Origin: Solimonas sp964507195
GTDB lineage: Bacteria > Pseudomonadota > Gammaproteobacteria > Nevskiales > Nevskiaceae
Direction of reading: 5' to 3'
DNA length: 27,528 nt
NCBI GenBank assembly: GCA_964507195.1
Contig: CAZDPA010000038.1
Location: forward strand, 1 to 27,528
Shown in pieces: positions 1 through 8,200 of the stretch (its first letter is position 1; every line of letters starts with the position of its first letter). A program made the translations under genes and the position numbers. The notes beneath the pieces are model-generated. The model had not been told where the DNA came from. It ran no database searches and was given only the letters and a program-made list of their open reading frames with translations.

Positions 1-1
1 C

Positions 2-1483
2 GGCAAGAACATCGTCGGCGTCGTGCTCCAGTGCAACAACTATGACGTCGTCGCCCTCGGGGTCATGGTGCCGCCGCAGAAGATTCTCGATACCGCGATC
101 GCCGAGAAGGCCGACATCATCGGCCTGTCCGGTCTGATCACGCCCTCGCTCGACGAGATGGTGCATCTGGCCAAGGAGATGAAGCGTCAGAACTTCCAGA
201 TCCCGCTGCTGATCGGCGGTGCGACGACTTCACGCGCGCACACCGCGGTCAAGATCGATCCGCAATACCCGCACGGCGTGGTCTGGGTCAAGGACGCCTC
301 GCGCTCGGTGCCCACCGCGGCCGCGCTGCTGTCTGCCGATCTGAAGCCGAAGCTGCTTGCCGACGTGAAGGCCGACTACGACAGCATCCGCGAACGCCAC
401 GCCAACAAGGATCGCTCGGAAAAGTATCTTTCGCTGGCAGCCGCGCGTGCGAACAAGACCAGGATCGACTGGACAGCGAACCGGCCCTTCAAACCACGCA
501 TGCTGCTGCAGCAGGACAAGGACGTCTGCGACGGGCCGGCCTGCGATCACCAGCATCACGCGCACACGACGCAGCATGTGAAGGTGTTCAAGGACTATCC
601 GATTGCCGAGCTGCGCGAGTTCATCGACTGGCAGCCGTTCTTCATCTCCTGGGAACTCAAGGGGCGCTACCCGGACCTGCTCAACAATCCGGCCAGCGGA
701 GAAGCGGCGCGCAAGCTGTTTGCCGATGCGCAGCAGATGCTCGACCAGATGATTGCCGGAAAGTGGATCACCGCCAGCGGCGTGTTCGGCCTGTTCCCCG
801 CAGCGCAGGTCGGCGATGACGACATCGAGGTCTATGCCGATGAGAGCCGAGCGACGCTGCTCGCGACGCTGCATTCGCTGCGCCAGCAGGGCGAGCATCG
901 CGAAGGCGTGCCGCATCGCTGCCTCGCCGACTTCGTCGCGCCGAAGGAATCCGGCCTGCACGACTATGTCGGCGCGTTCGCGGTGACGGCCGGCCTCGGC
1001 TGTCACGACAAGGTCATGGCCTTCAAGAAGGCCAACGACGACTACAACGCGATCCTGCTCGAATCGCTCGCCGACCGTCTCGCTGAAGCCTTTGCCGAAC
1101 GCATGCACCAGCGCGTGCGCAAGGAGTTCTGGGGCTATGCGGCCGACGAGCATCTCGACAACAGCGCGCTGATCGACGAGAAGTACCTGGGCATCCGCCC
1201 GGCGCCGGGCTATGCCGCCTGCCCAGAGCACACCGAGAAGCAGACGATCTGGAAGCTGCTCGATGTCGAAGCCAGCACCGGCATGCAGCTGACCGAGAGC
1301 ATGGCGATGTGGCCGGGCGCGTCGGTGTCAGGCTGGTACTTTGCGCATCCGCAGGCGCAGTACTTCGTCGTTGGCCGCATCAACAAGGAACAGGTTGCCG
1401 ACTACGCCAGGCGCAAGGGCTGGGATCTGCAGACCGCCGAGAAATGGCTGGCACCGAATCTTGGCTACGAACCGGAAGATTGA
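2..1483 (+). CDS. metH: Cobalamin-dependent methionine synthase, C-terminal part (partial at window start)
   Basis: Last 493 residues of B12-dependent methionine synthase, a cytoplasmic enzyme that moves a methyl group from methyltetrahydrofolate via cobalamin to homocysteine. The frame is open from base 2. The first residues, GKNIVGVVLQ, normally follow directly after the DxHxxG loop, so the cobalamin-ligating His lies just outside the window. IGGATTS (about visible residues 71-77) is the B12-domain glycine motif. The AdoMet-binding reactivation domain follows, with RPAPGYAACPEHTEK and a C-terminus LAPNLGY that match the E. coli enzyme as I remember it. Between the two domains lies an odd Cys/His-rich stretch (bases 527-577). 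Only the B12 and activation domains are visible, so I cannot tell whether the homocysteine/folate modules are in the same gene or a separate one, as in some Xanthomonadales. Confidence 0.97.
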   Translation, partial: GKNIVGVVLQCNNYDVVALGVMVPPQKILDTAIAEKADIIGLSGLITPSLDEMVHLAKEMKRQNFQIPLLIGGATTSRAHTAVKIDPQYPHGVVWVKDASRSVPTAAALLSADLKPKLLADVKADYDSIRERHANKDRSEKYLSLAAARANKTRIDWTANRPFKPRMLLQQDKDVCDGPACDHQHHAHTTQHVKVFKDYPIAELREFIDWQPFFISWELKGRYPDLLNNPASGEAARKLFADAQQMLDQMIAGKWITASGVFGLFPAAQVGDDDIEVYADESRATLLATLHSLRQQGEHREGVPHRCLADFVAPKESGLHDYVGAFAVTAGLGCHDKVMAFKKANDDYNAILLESLADRLAEAFAERMHQRVRKEFWGYAADEHLDNSALIDEKYLGIRPAPGYAACPEHTEKQTIWKLLDVEASTGMQLTESMAMWPGASVSGWYFAHPQAQYFVVGRINKEQVADYARRKGWDLQTAEKWLAPNLGYEPED

Positions 1484-1500
1484 AACGGGTGTTCGGCATA

Positions 1501-1550
1501 GGAAGAGCGCGAGCTAGTTGCCGTCCTTCGCCGTTCCCTCTCGCTCTTCC
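1501..1550 (+). terminator. Imperfect inverted repeat after metH, possible terminator
   Basis: GGAAGAGCG(c)GAG at 1501-1513 pairs with CTCGCTCTTCC at 1540-1550, with a one-base bulge and a 26-nt loop. It starts 18 bases after the metH stop. There is no clear T-run after it, and it overlaps the end of the broken minus-strand lipoprotein gene, so terminator function is only a guess. Confidence 0.25.
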
Positions 1551-1678
1551 CGATACTGTTTGTATGAGACGCTGCGCGCATTCTCTTCGCAGTCATAGCG
1601 CTCGCGCTCGGCAAGCCGCTGGCAATCCTGTGCGCGCAGTTCCTTAGGGCCTGCTAACGCTATGGCGGTCGGTGTGAT

Positions 1679-1771
1679 GCCACGAGATTTGCGGCCAGGC
1701 AAGGCGCGACCGATCAAATTCGATGGTTCCAGGAGGAGGGCGCAACGCCGCATGGCCGCAAATCCCGTGGC
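1679..1771. repeat. Internal hairpin module A of the MITE-like element
   Basis: The 19-base arm at 1679-1697 (GCCACGAGATTTGCGGCCA) pairs with 1753-1771, with a single mismatch, around a 55-base loop. It occupies the left half of the element. Confidence 0.75.
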
Positions 1772-1786
1772 ACCCCGAAGGGGCGG

Positions 1787-1875
1787 GACCGTTTTGGCGC
1801 ATTGCAGCGTCAGAACTCGCTCGTGTACGTCCAGTACACCGCGCTCCTTCTTCCTTGCCCTGCGCCAAAATGGTC
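1787..1875. repeat. Internal hairpin module B of the MITE-like element
   Basis: A 15-base arm GACCGTTTTGGCGCA (1787-1801) pairs with 1861-1875 with one mismatch. Inside it is a perfect small stem, GTGTAC-GTCCA-GTACAC at 1823-1839. The same module recurs in the second copy at the window end. Confidence 0.75.
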
Positions 1876-2116
1876 TCCGTCACATCGATCGCCATAGCGT
1901 TAACAGGCCCTAGTCGACTCGTAGATCTGCTCGTGGGTGCAGCCACTGCCGAGCACGGCAAACCATGTGACGGCGAGCACGCTGCTGCGGAAACCTGTTT
2001 GAGTGATGATCATGCACTGCGCTCCGGATCCGGTTCTGCCCGGACAACTATAGAGCGGTCGATGGGCGATTGAGTTCGCACAACCCATCGGCTTGCTGGC
2101 AATTGTGGCCAGCCGC

Positions 2117-2147
2117 TTGAAGTTACTGGGGTGTGCATGACTACAAT
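2117..2147 (+). promoter_or_regulatory. Possible promoter giving a near-leaderless transcript for the 2156 gene
   Basis: TTGAAG at 2117-2122 and TACAAT at 2142-2147 are separated by 19 bases. Transcription would start almost at the ATG at 2156, which also lacks a good ribosome-binding site. The spacing is long, so this is weak. Confidence 0.25.
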
Positions 2148-2155
2148 CGGGATAT

Positions 2156-3166
2156 ATGACCAAGATTCCCCCTCGCAAGACCGGCAATACCGAATGGCTG
2201 GAGCCGCCGCAATGGTGGAAGAAGGTTCGCCCTCTGCGCTGGCTCGGCGGCTTGGCGCTGATCCTGCTGCTGTACAGCTGGCTGGGGACGGATGAGAAGA
2301 AGGATCCGAAACAAGCGAAGGTTGTGGCCGTCGCGACGACGCAGGCCGCGGCGTTTGATAACAGTGATCTCGTCAGCACCCCCGCACCGACCGAAGTTCC
2401 CACGCCGGTAGCGACCGCCGAAGCCGCGAGACCGACACCGCCTCCGGCAACGCCGACGCCAACAGCAATACCAACAGCAATACCAACAGCAAGCGCTCTC
2501 CCGGTCGCGGCATCTTCAACGCCTGCTGCAACTGCGGCAGCAGCAGTCACGGAAGCCAGCACCGACAAGACGACCGACCAGGCCGTCGAGCCGGATGAGA
2601 GCTTTATCTTCGAAGAAGAAGAAGTGGATCCGAACAGCCCCGAGGAATCCGAACTGGCGGAGTTCACCGGCATCGTCGACGATCCGGTGCGTCTGGTCGG
2701 TACGTTCAGAAGCTACGCCAGCGTCGACGCCGTGGTGTTCGACCTGGAGCGCGCGGGCTTCAAGCCGATCATGGAAGCGTCGAATGCGCGACCCCGCGAA
2801 GGCGTTCCGCCGCGTGACTTGACGACCGTTACGGTCAGCCAGTTCCGTCATTGGAACGTAGCCGGCAAGCTGACGCTGCAGTTCTTCAACGATCGTCTGT
2901 ACCAGTCCGAGTTCGAGCCCGACGATCCGGTGACCTATGCCAAGGCGCAGCACCGTGAACTGCCGCAGGTGAAGTCGGAAAGATCCGGTCGCTCGGTCTG
3001 GGTTGCCGGCAATCTGCGTATCGCCAGCAGCCTCGATCTTGCGGTCAGCGAGGTGGGCCAGAAGCTGCGTTCGCGGCCTTTCCTGCTGTGGCAGGACCGC
3101 CGTCTGGTGCGTCAGCGTGACGAGTGGGATCGCCGTTTCGCGCTGGCGTCGGTGAAGAAGAAATAG
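2156..3166 (+). CDS. Membrane-anchored protein of unknown function with Pro/Thr/Ala-rich linker
   Basis: I do not recognise this 336-residue protein. It has a basic N-terminus (MTKIPPRKTG), one hydrophobic segment at about residues 28-44 (LRWLGGLALILLLYSWLG), a Pro/Thr/Ala-rich linker (about 60-145), a short acidic stretch with EEEEVD, and a folded-looking C-terminal domain (about 170-336). That domain contains GTFRSYASVDAVVFDLERAG and GKLTLQFFNDRLYQSEFEPDD. The layout suggests an inner-membrane anchor with a periplasmic domain held away by the linker. The GTFRSYAS...LERAGFKP segment loosely recalls a SPOR-like helix pattern, but I would not assign it. There is only a weak Shine-Dalgarno (GGG) before the ATG. 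The gene ends at a strong hairpin shared with the convergent slyD-like gene. The linker DNA contains a 12-bp tandem repeat. Confidence 0.85.
   Translation: MTKIPPRKTGNTEWLEPPQWWKKVRPLRWLGGLALILLLYSWLGTDEKKDPKQAKVVAVATTQAAAFDNSDLVSTPAPTEVPTPVATAEAARPTPPPATPTPTAIPTAIPTASALPVAASSTPAATAAAAVTEASTDKTTDQAVEPDESFIFEEEEVDPNSPEESELAEFTGIVDDPVRLVGTFRSYASVDAVVFDLERAGFKPIMEASNARPREGVPPRDLTTVTVSQFRHWNVAGKLTLQFFNDRLYQSEFEPDDPVTYAKAQHRELPQVKSERSGRSVWVAGNLRIASSLDLAVSEVGQKLRSRPFLLWQDRRLVRQRDEWDRRFALASVKKK
2461..2492. repeat. 12-bp tandem repeat in the linker coding region
   Basis: The unit AACAGCAATACC occurs at 2461-2472 and 2473-2484, and partially at 2485-2492. It encodes repeated TAIP in the Pro/Thr linker. 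As a multiple of three, copy-number change would alter linker length without a frameshift. Confidence 0.85.
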
Positions 3167-3186
3167 GCACGTCGCACCAACGAAAC

Positions 3187-3215
3187 GGGCTGCTGTGTCG
3201 AGAACACAGCAGCCC
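3187..3215. terminator. Strong hairpin, probable bidirectional terminator
   Basis: A perfect 12-bp stem, GGGCTGCTGTGT (3187-3198) with ACACAGCAGCCC (3204-3215), has a 5-base loop CGAGA. It sits 21 bases after the 2156 gene and 67 bases after the stop of the convergent slyD-like gene. There is no proper T-run on either side, so efficiency is uncertain. Confidence 0.7.
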
Positions 3216-3281
3216 GCGCAGCGCCAGCGATGATTACTTCAGGAAGCGCTGAAGAAGCGCAGCAGCTTGGTCAGAGCCTCC

Positions 3282-3764
3282 TCAGTGATGATGGCCGCCG
3301 GCGCCATGCACATGACCGTGCGCCAGTTCTTCTTCCGAGGCTTCACGCACCTCAACGACTTCCACGGCGAAGTTCAGCTGTTCGCCGGCCAGCGGATGAT
3401 TGCCGTCGACGGTGACCATGTCACCGGCAACGCGGGTCACGACCACGCGCATCGGACCGTTGCCGCCGTCGGCCTGGAACGACATGCCGACCTTGATGTC
3501 CTTGATGCCCTGGAACGCGCGGCGCGGCACGTCCTGGATCAGTGATTTCTCGCGCTCGCCGTAGCCTTCTTTCGGTTCGACCTTGACCGTCAGCTTGTCG
3601 CCCGCCTTCTTGCCGACCAGCGCATTCTCAAGCCCGGGAATGATGTTCCCGCCACCGGCCAGATACGCGAGCGGTTCATTGCCGCTGGAGCTGTCGAGCA
3701 CTTCGCCCGCCGCGTTGGTGAGTGTGTAGTGGATCAGGACGACACGCTGATTGGCGATTTCCAT
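3282..3764 (-). CDS. slyD: SlyD-type FKBP peptidyl-prolyl cis-trans isomerase
   Basis: A 160-residue FKBP of the SlyD group: a cytoplasmic proline isomerase and chaperone that also binds metals in several species. The N-terminal FKBP half has LIHYTLTN...GEVLDSS and GGGNIIPGLENALVG. An inserted flap domain spans about residues 70-125. The FKBP fold closes with the family signature VDGNHPLAGEQLNF. The C-terminus is a short His-rich tail (GHVHGAGGHHH), much shorter than the long His/Cys tail of E. coli SlyD. I chose the ATG at 3764 because it gives the family's usual MEIANQRVV start and has GGA about 8 nt upstream; the frame stays open further upstream but without family similarity. Its 5' region is AT-rich and shared with the divergent efflux operon. 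Confidence 0.94.
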   Translation of the reverse strand: MEIANQRVVLIHYTLTNAAGEVLDSSSGNEPLAYLAGGGNIIPGLENALVGKKAGDKLTVKVEPKEGYGEREKSLIQDVPRRAFQGIKDIKVGMSFQADGGNGPMRVVVTRVAGDMVTVDGNHPLAGEQLNFAVEVVEVREASEEELAHGHVHGAGGHHH

Positions 3765-4147
3765 GAAGATTTCCGTCTGTTCGTCTGTTTGGGGCGCGCA
3801 TGCTATCAAAACACCCCAGTAATGCCCCGCCAGGTCTTCAGACCCGGCATGGCAACGTTTTATCGCCTTGCCGCATCCAAGGACAGTCGGGGTGCTTTGG
3901 GGGCGCAATTCGTGATTATTAATACCCGTATTTGTTTTTATACAATAAAAAATAACATCAGTTATCGCAGCAGTTTGGCCGCACAATGGCGCGAATCCAC
4001 ACCCAGTAGCGAACGCGGCTAATCGCGTGGCGGAGAATCCGTCTGGGTGTTTTCAGAATCTTTTCAAAACAAGGGCTTGCAGCGCATGATCGCTTGGCAT
4101 GGGTCTGGCACTGTCAGCCCCAACAGTATTTATCCGGAGTGTTCCGC
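3765..4147. other. Intergenic region between slyD-like gene and efflux operon
   Basis: 383 bases between divergent genes, with no convincing coding frame. It holds the AT-rich block near 3905-3960 (separate entry). Closer to the efflux operon is the GTTTTC...TTTTCAAAAC region (about 4050-4070). The ribosome-binding site CCGGAG lies just before the ATG at 4148. Promoters for both directions are expected here, but I cannot place them firmly. Confidence 0.6.
3905..3960. promoter_or_regulatory. AT-rich block with palindrome, likely promoter/operator region
   Basis: This is the most AT-rich stretch I see in the window. It contains the inverted repeat TTTTTAT-ACA-ATAAAAA (3935-3951). On the minus strand, TTGTAT (3945-3940) followed after 18 bases by TAATAA (3921-3916) could be a promoter for the slyD-like gene with a long leader of about 150 nt. 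The regulator is unknown. Confidence 0.4.
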
Positions 4148-5239
4148 ATGTCTTTGCCGCGTATCGCAATCCTCACGCTGATGTTGATGGCCCTGCCGCT
4201 GTCGGGCTGCGGCGAAGGCAAGGCGGAGGATGAGTCCAAGAAAAAGGACGAGCCGAGCATTCCTGTCGAAGTCGGTACCGCCCGTATCGGCGCGATCGAC
4301 GCAGCGTACCGCGGCACGGCCACGCTCGAAGCCGAGGATGAGGCAACGGTCAACGCCAAGACCGGCGGTGTGATCGAACAGATCATGGTCGAGGAAGGTG
4401 ACACGGTGAAAGCCGGGCAGGTCCTCGCGCAGCTGGAGACGGATCGCCTGCGCCTCGAAGTCGCGCGCTCCAAGGCTTCGCTCGACAAGCTGGTGCAGGA
4501 CTTCAAGCGCAACGAGTCGGTGTACCAGCGCAACCTGGTGTCGCGCGAAGCCTACGAGCGCACCAAGTTCGAACTCGACGGTGCACGCGCGGCGTACGAC
4601 CTCGCGAGCCTGGCGCTGCAGGAATCGGCGATCCGTTCGCCGTTCGATGGCGTGGTGTCGCTGCGCCATATCAAGATCGGCAACACGATCCAGATGAACA
4701 GCCCGGCATTCCGCGTCACGCGCATGGCCAGCCTGCAGGCCCATATCTTTGTGCCCGAACGCGACATCCACAAGCTCGGCGCCGGACAGCCCGCCGTTCT
4801 GGCGGTCGACGCGTGGCCGGACAAGCAGTTCACCGGCCACATCCTGCGCGTCAATCCAGTCGTCGACGCCAGCACCGGCACGGTCAAGGTGACGGTGGCG
4901 ATGGCGGCGGAGCAACCGGAGCTCAAGCCCGGCATGTTCGGCCGCGTCGAGATCCGCTACGACCGTCGCGAGCAGGCCCTGCTGATTCCGCAGGACGCGG
5001 TGCTGACCGAAGATGCTGCGCAGTCGGTGTTCGTCGTCGCCGATGGTCGCGCGCGCCGCCGCCCGATCAGGACCGGCTACAGCGACGCCGACCACTACGA
5101 GGTGCTCGAAGGCCTGAAGGCGGGTGAGCAGGTCGTGACGATCGGCCAGTCCAGCCTCAAGGACGATGCCAAGGTCGAGATCGTGACGCCGGGGAAACCG
5201 GCTGAAGCGGTCGCACCGCCCGCTGCGAAAGCCTCGTAA
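4148..5239 (+). CDS. RND efflux periplasmic membrane-fusion protein (lipoprotein)
   Basis: A 363-residue HlyD/AcrA-type adaptor that links inner-membrane RND pumps to an outer-membrane channel. The signal peptide MSLPRIAILTLMLMALPLSGC has a good lipobox (LSGC), so it should be lipid-anchored. The barrel-sandwich lipoyl halves are seen as TGGVIEQIMVEEGDTVKAGQ (about residues 70-90) and ESAIRSPFDGVVSLRHIKIG. Between them is a short helical hairpin (KASLDKLVQDFKRNESVYQ). The beta-barrel and membrane-proximal domains follow (LKPGMFGRVEIRY, LLIPQDAVL). The ATG at 4148 is chosen for its signal peptide and for GGAG 8 nt upstream; the frame extends 18 codons further up without support. It is first in an operon with two RND permeases (12-nt gap to the next gene). 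No outer-membrane channel gene is nearby, so a TolC-like protein elsewhere is presumed. Confidence 0.95.
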   Translation: MSLPRIAILTLMLMALPLSGCGEGKAEDESKKKDEPSIPVEVGTARIGAIDAAYRGTATLEAEDEATVNAKTGGVIEQIMVEEGDTVKAGQVLAQLETDRLRLEVARSKASLDKLVQDFKRNESVYQRNLVSREAYERTKFELDGARAAYDLASLALQESAIRSPFDGVVSLRHIKIGNTIQMNSPAFRVTRMASLQAHIFVPERDIHKLGAGQPAVLAVDAWPDKQFTGHILRVNPVVDASTGTVKVTVAMAAEQPELKPGMFGRVEIRYDRREQALLIPQDAVLTEDAAQSVFVVADGRARRRPIRTGYSDADHYEVLEGLKAGEQVVTIGQSSLKDDAKVEIVTPGKPAEAVAPPAAKAS

Positions 5240-5251
5240 GCGAGCGCGCCC

Positions 5252-8200
5252 ATGGGCTGGATAGAGGTCTGCACCCGCCGTCCGGTCGCGATCACCATGC
5301 TGACGCTGGCCGTGCTGCTGTTCGGCATGGTCTCGATGTCGCGTCTGCAGGTGACGCTGCTGCCGGATCTGTCGTATCCGACGCTGACGATCCGCACCGA
5401 GCTGCCCGGCGCGGCGCCGACCGAGGTCGAAACCCTGCTGTCGAAACCGGTCGAAGAAGCGCTCGGCGTCATCAAGGGCGTACGCCGCGTCGCGTCGGTG
5501 TCGCGCGCCGGCCAGAGCGACGTCACGCTGGAATTCAACTGGGGCACGGAGATGGACTTCGCCGTGCTCGACGTGCGCGAGAAGCTCGATGCGCTGGAGC
5601 TGCCGCAGGAAGTCGTGCGGCCGGTCGTGCTGCGCTTCGATCCGAGCCAGGACCCGATCATCCGCATGGGCCTGGCGTTCAAGCCTGCTGAAGGTCAGCT
5701 GCCGCGGAAGACCGACGAGGCGGCGCTCAAGCGCCTGCGGCGGATTGCCGAGGATCTGGTGCAGAAGCCGTTGGAGGGCGTGGACGGCGTCGCCGCGGTG
5801 AAGATCTCCGGCGGCCTGGAAGATGAAGTGCAGGTGCTGGTCGATCTGCAGAAGCTGGCGCAGCTGAACCTGACGCTGGAAAGCGTCGGCAACCGACTCA
5901 AGGCAGAGAACGCCAACATCTCGGGCGGACGCGTCGACCAGGGTTCGGCGTCGTATCTGGTCCGCACGCTGAACCAGTTCCGTTCTCTTGACGAGATGGC
6001 CGACACGATCATCGCAACGCGTGCCGACCGCAGCGTCTACCTGCGTGACTTTGCCGAAGTGAAGAGCGGCTACAAGGAGCGCGAGGCGGTCATCCGCATC
6101 GACGGCGAGGAGGCAGTCGAAGTTGCCCTGTATCGCGAGGGCGACAGCAATACCGTCGCGATCGCCGACAGCGTCAAGGAGCGCATCGAACTGCTGCGCA
6201 AGTCGCTGCCGCCGGATCTCGAACTCAAGACGCTCTACGACCAGTCGATCTTTATCCGCCAGGCCACCGACGAGGTCATGCAGGCAGCGCTTGAAGGCGG
6301 CCTGCTCGCGGTACTGGTGATTTACCTGTTCCTGCGCAACGCCGCAGTGACGGCGATCGTCTCGGTGTCGATCCCGGTGTCGGTGATCGCCACGTTCAAC
6401 GTCATGTACGGCGCCAATCTGTCGCTGAACATCATGTCGCTCGGCGGCATTGCGCTGGCGATCGGCCTGATTGTCGACGACGCGATCGTCGTGCTGGAGG
6501 CGATCTTCCGCAAGCAGGAAAGCGGGATGTCGCCGGCGCTCGCCGCTGTCGCCGGCACGCGAGAGGTTTCCGGGGCCGTCGTCGCATCGACGCTGACCAC
6601 GGTCGCGGTGTTCTTCCCGATGGTGTTCGTGCAGGGCATCGCCGGCCAGCTGTTCTCGGATCAGGCGTTGGTCGTCACGGCCTCGCTGATGTTCTCTCTG
6701 CTGGTCGCGGTGACGCTGATCCCGATGATGGCGGCACGCCTCCACGAGCGGCGCGCGGTGCCGGACGCCGCGCCGATGGTCGACAGCCCGCAGCGCTGGC
6801 GACGCGGCGTAACGCAGACCCGTTTCGCGATCCTGGAGACGGCGCCAGCCTGGGTGCTGCGCGTGCTGATTGTCTGGCCGCTGCGCGCGATCGGTCTGGT
6901 GCTCGGTGCCGTGCTGCGGCCGGCGGCTGCGGTGTGGCAACGCGGCTACCTGCGCGTCGAAGCAGGCTATCGGCAGCTGCTGGAATCGGCACTGGATCAT
7001 CGCGCGACGGTGCTGGCGACGGCGCTGGCGCTGTTCGCTTTCTCGATGTTCCTGATGACCCGCCTGGGCGTGGAGTTGATTCCGCCGTTCAGCCAGGGCG
7101 AGTTTCATGCCGAACTGACGCTGCCGCCGGGCACTGCTCTGGAGAAGAGCGACGCCGTCGTTCGCTCGATTTCCACTTCGCTCAGCGGTCATGAAGCGCT
7201 CGCGGCGAACTACTCGGTCGCCGGCAGCGGCAACCGGCTCGACGCCAATGCCGAATCCGGCGGCGAGAACCAGGGCACGGTCACGCTGGTGCTGAAGCCC
7301 GATGCCTTCGACCGCGAATCCGAAATCACCGAAGCGCTGCGCGAGCGCATCGAGGCGCAGCCGGGCCTGAGCTACCGCTTCACGCGGCCGACACTGTTCA
7401 CGCTGAAAACGCCGCTGGAAGTCGAGATCATCGGCTACGACCTCGATTCAATTGCACGGATCTCTGAGCAGATCCGCGCACGGATGCTCGCATCCGACCG
7501 GTTTACCGAAGTCGAGAGCACGCTGCTGCCGGGCCATCCCGAGCTGCAGATCCTGTTCGACCAGGAACGCGCGGCGGCGTTGGGCCTGGATACCGCCAAG
7601 CTCGCCGAACGCGTCGCCCAGGTCGTGCAGGGCAAGGTCGCCACCCGCTATCGCATGGGCGATCGCGAGATCGATGTGCTGGTGCGCGGCGCCGTCGCCG
7701 ATCGCGCGACGGCCGATGCGGTCGCCAACCTGCTGGTCAATCCCGAGTCCGAGCGGCCGGTGCGGCTGTCCTCGGTGGCGCAGGTGCAGAACCGCTCCGG
7801 CCCGGCCGAAATCCGTCGCGCCGACCAGCAACGCGTGATCGTGGTCTCCGCGAGCCTCGCCTACGGCGATCTTGGCGAAGCCGTCGCCGAGCTGCAGAAC
7901 GTCATCGACACGACGCCGCTGCCGGCCGCGGTCGGCGCCGAAGTCGCCGGCCAGAGCGAGGAAATGGAAGTGTCGTTCCGTTCGCTGCAGCTGGCACTCG
8001 CGCTCGCGATCTTCCTCGTCTATCTGGTGATGGCCTCGCAGTTTGAATCGCTGATCCATCCGTTCGTGATCCTGTTCTCGATCCCGCTCGCCGCGATCGG
8101 CGCGATCGGCGCGCTGTACGTCACCGGCACCGACATCAATGTCATCGCCCTGATCGGCATGGTGATGCTGATCGGCATCGTCGTGAAGAACGGCATCATC

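Larger units (their letters stand above)
1647..1910 (+). mobile_element. MITE-like element, copy 1 (264 bp, TA target duplication)
   Basis: The ends are inverted repeats. The left end, GGGCCTGCTAACGCTATGGC and onward, matches the reverse complement of the right end at 29 of 33 positions (differences at 8, 22, 26 and 32). TA flanks both sides (1645-1646 and 1911-1912), consistent with a 2-bp TA duplication in a YTAR-like site. TA targets are known for IS630 and for some IS5-family groups; the parent element cannot be named from this window. No transposase is encoded and the small internal frames look non-coding. A second copy sits at the window end (27422 on, inverted, 101 of 107 visible bases identical). 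The interior holds two separate hairpin modules. Confidence 0.88.
1514..2013 (-). pseudogene. Small lipoprotein gene interrupted by a MITE-like element
   Basis: On the minus strand an ATG at 2013-2011 (GGAG about 8 nt upstream) opens a lipoprotein-type signal peptide: MIITQTGF, a hydrophobic core and LGSGC, followed by THEQIYES. This frame hits a stop just inside the inserted element (TAA near 1900). On the other side of the element, 1645 down to 1514, the same strand encodes a charged tail (KELRAQDCQRLAERERYDC... ending TAKDGN, stop TAG 1516-1514). Deleting 1645-1910 (one TA plus the element) joins the halves in frame as ...YES-T-KEL... giving 77 residues without a stop. The original product would be a tiny outer- or inner-membrane lipoprotein with two Cys in its tail; its function is unknown. 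The lipobox has Gly at -3, which is not ideal. Confidence 0.8.

Noticed and set aside
1662..2073. Short plus-strand frames inside the MITE-like element.
   Set aside because: They are translations of hairpin arms and repeat ends, without start signals or family resemblance.
3234..3281. A 15-codon in-frame extension after the slyD TGA (ending LLQRFLK).
   Set aside because: It would need stop read-through; no signal for it is visible and the His tail is a normal SlyD end.
4094..4147. Upstream start (18 extra codons) for the membrane-fusion protein.
   Set aside because: It would bury the lipoprotein signal peptide; the ATG at 4148 has GGAG at good spacing.
4100..4147. A possible sigma-54 -24/-12 site (TGGCA repeats) upstream of the efflux operon.
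   Set aside because: The spacing and the -12 element do not fit.
4130..7192. A 1020-codon open frame on the minus strand opposite the efflux genes.
   Set aside because: It is antisense to clearly coding RND and fusion-protein genes, and its translation is a His/Arg/Gln/Asp-rich mixture with no domain; such frames arise from GC-biased codon use.
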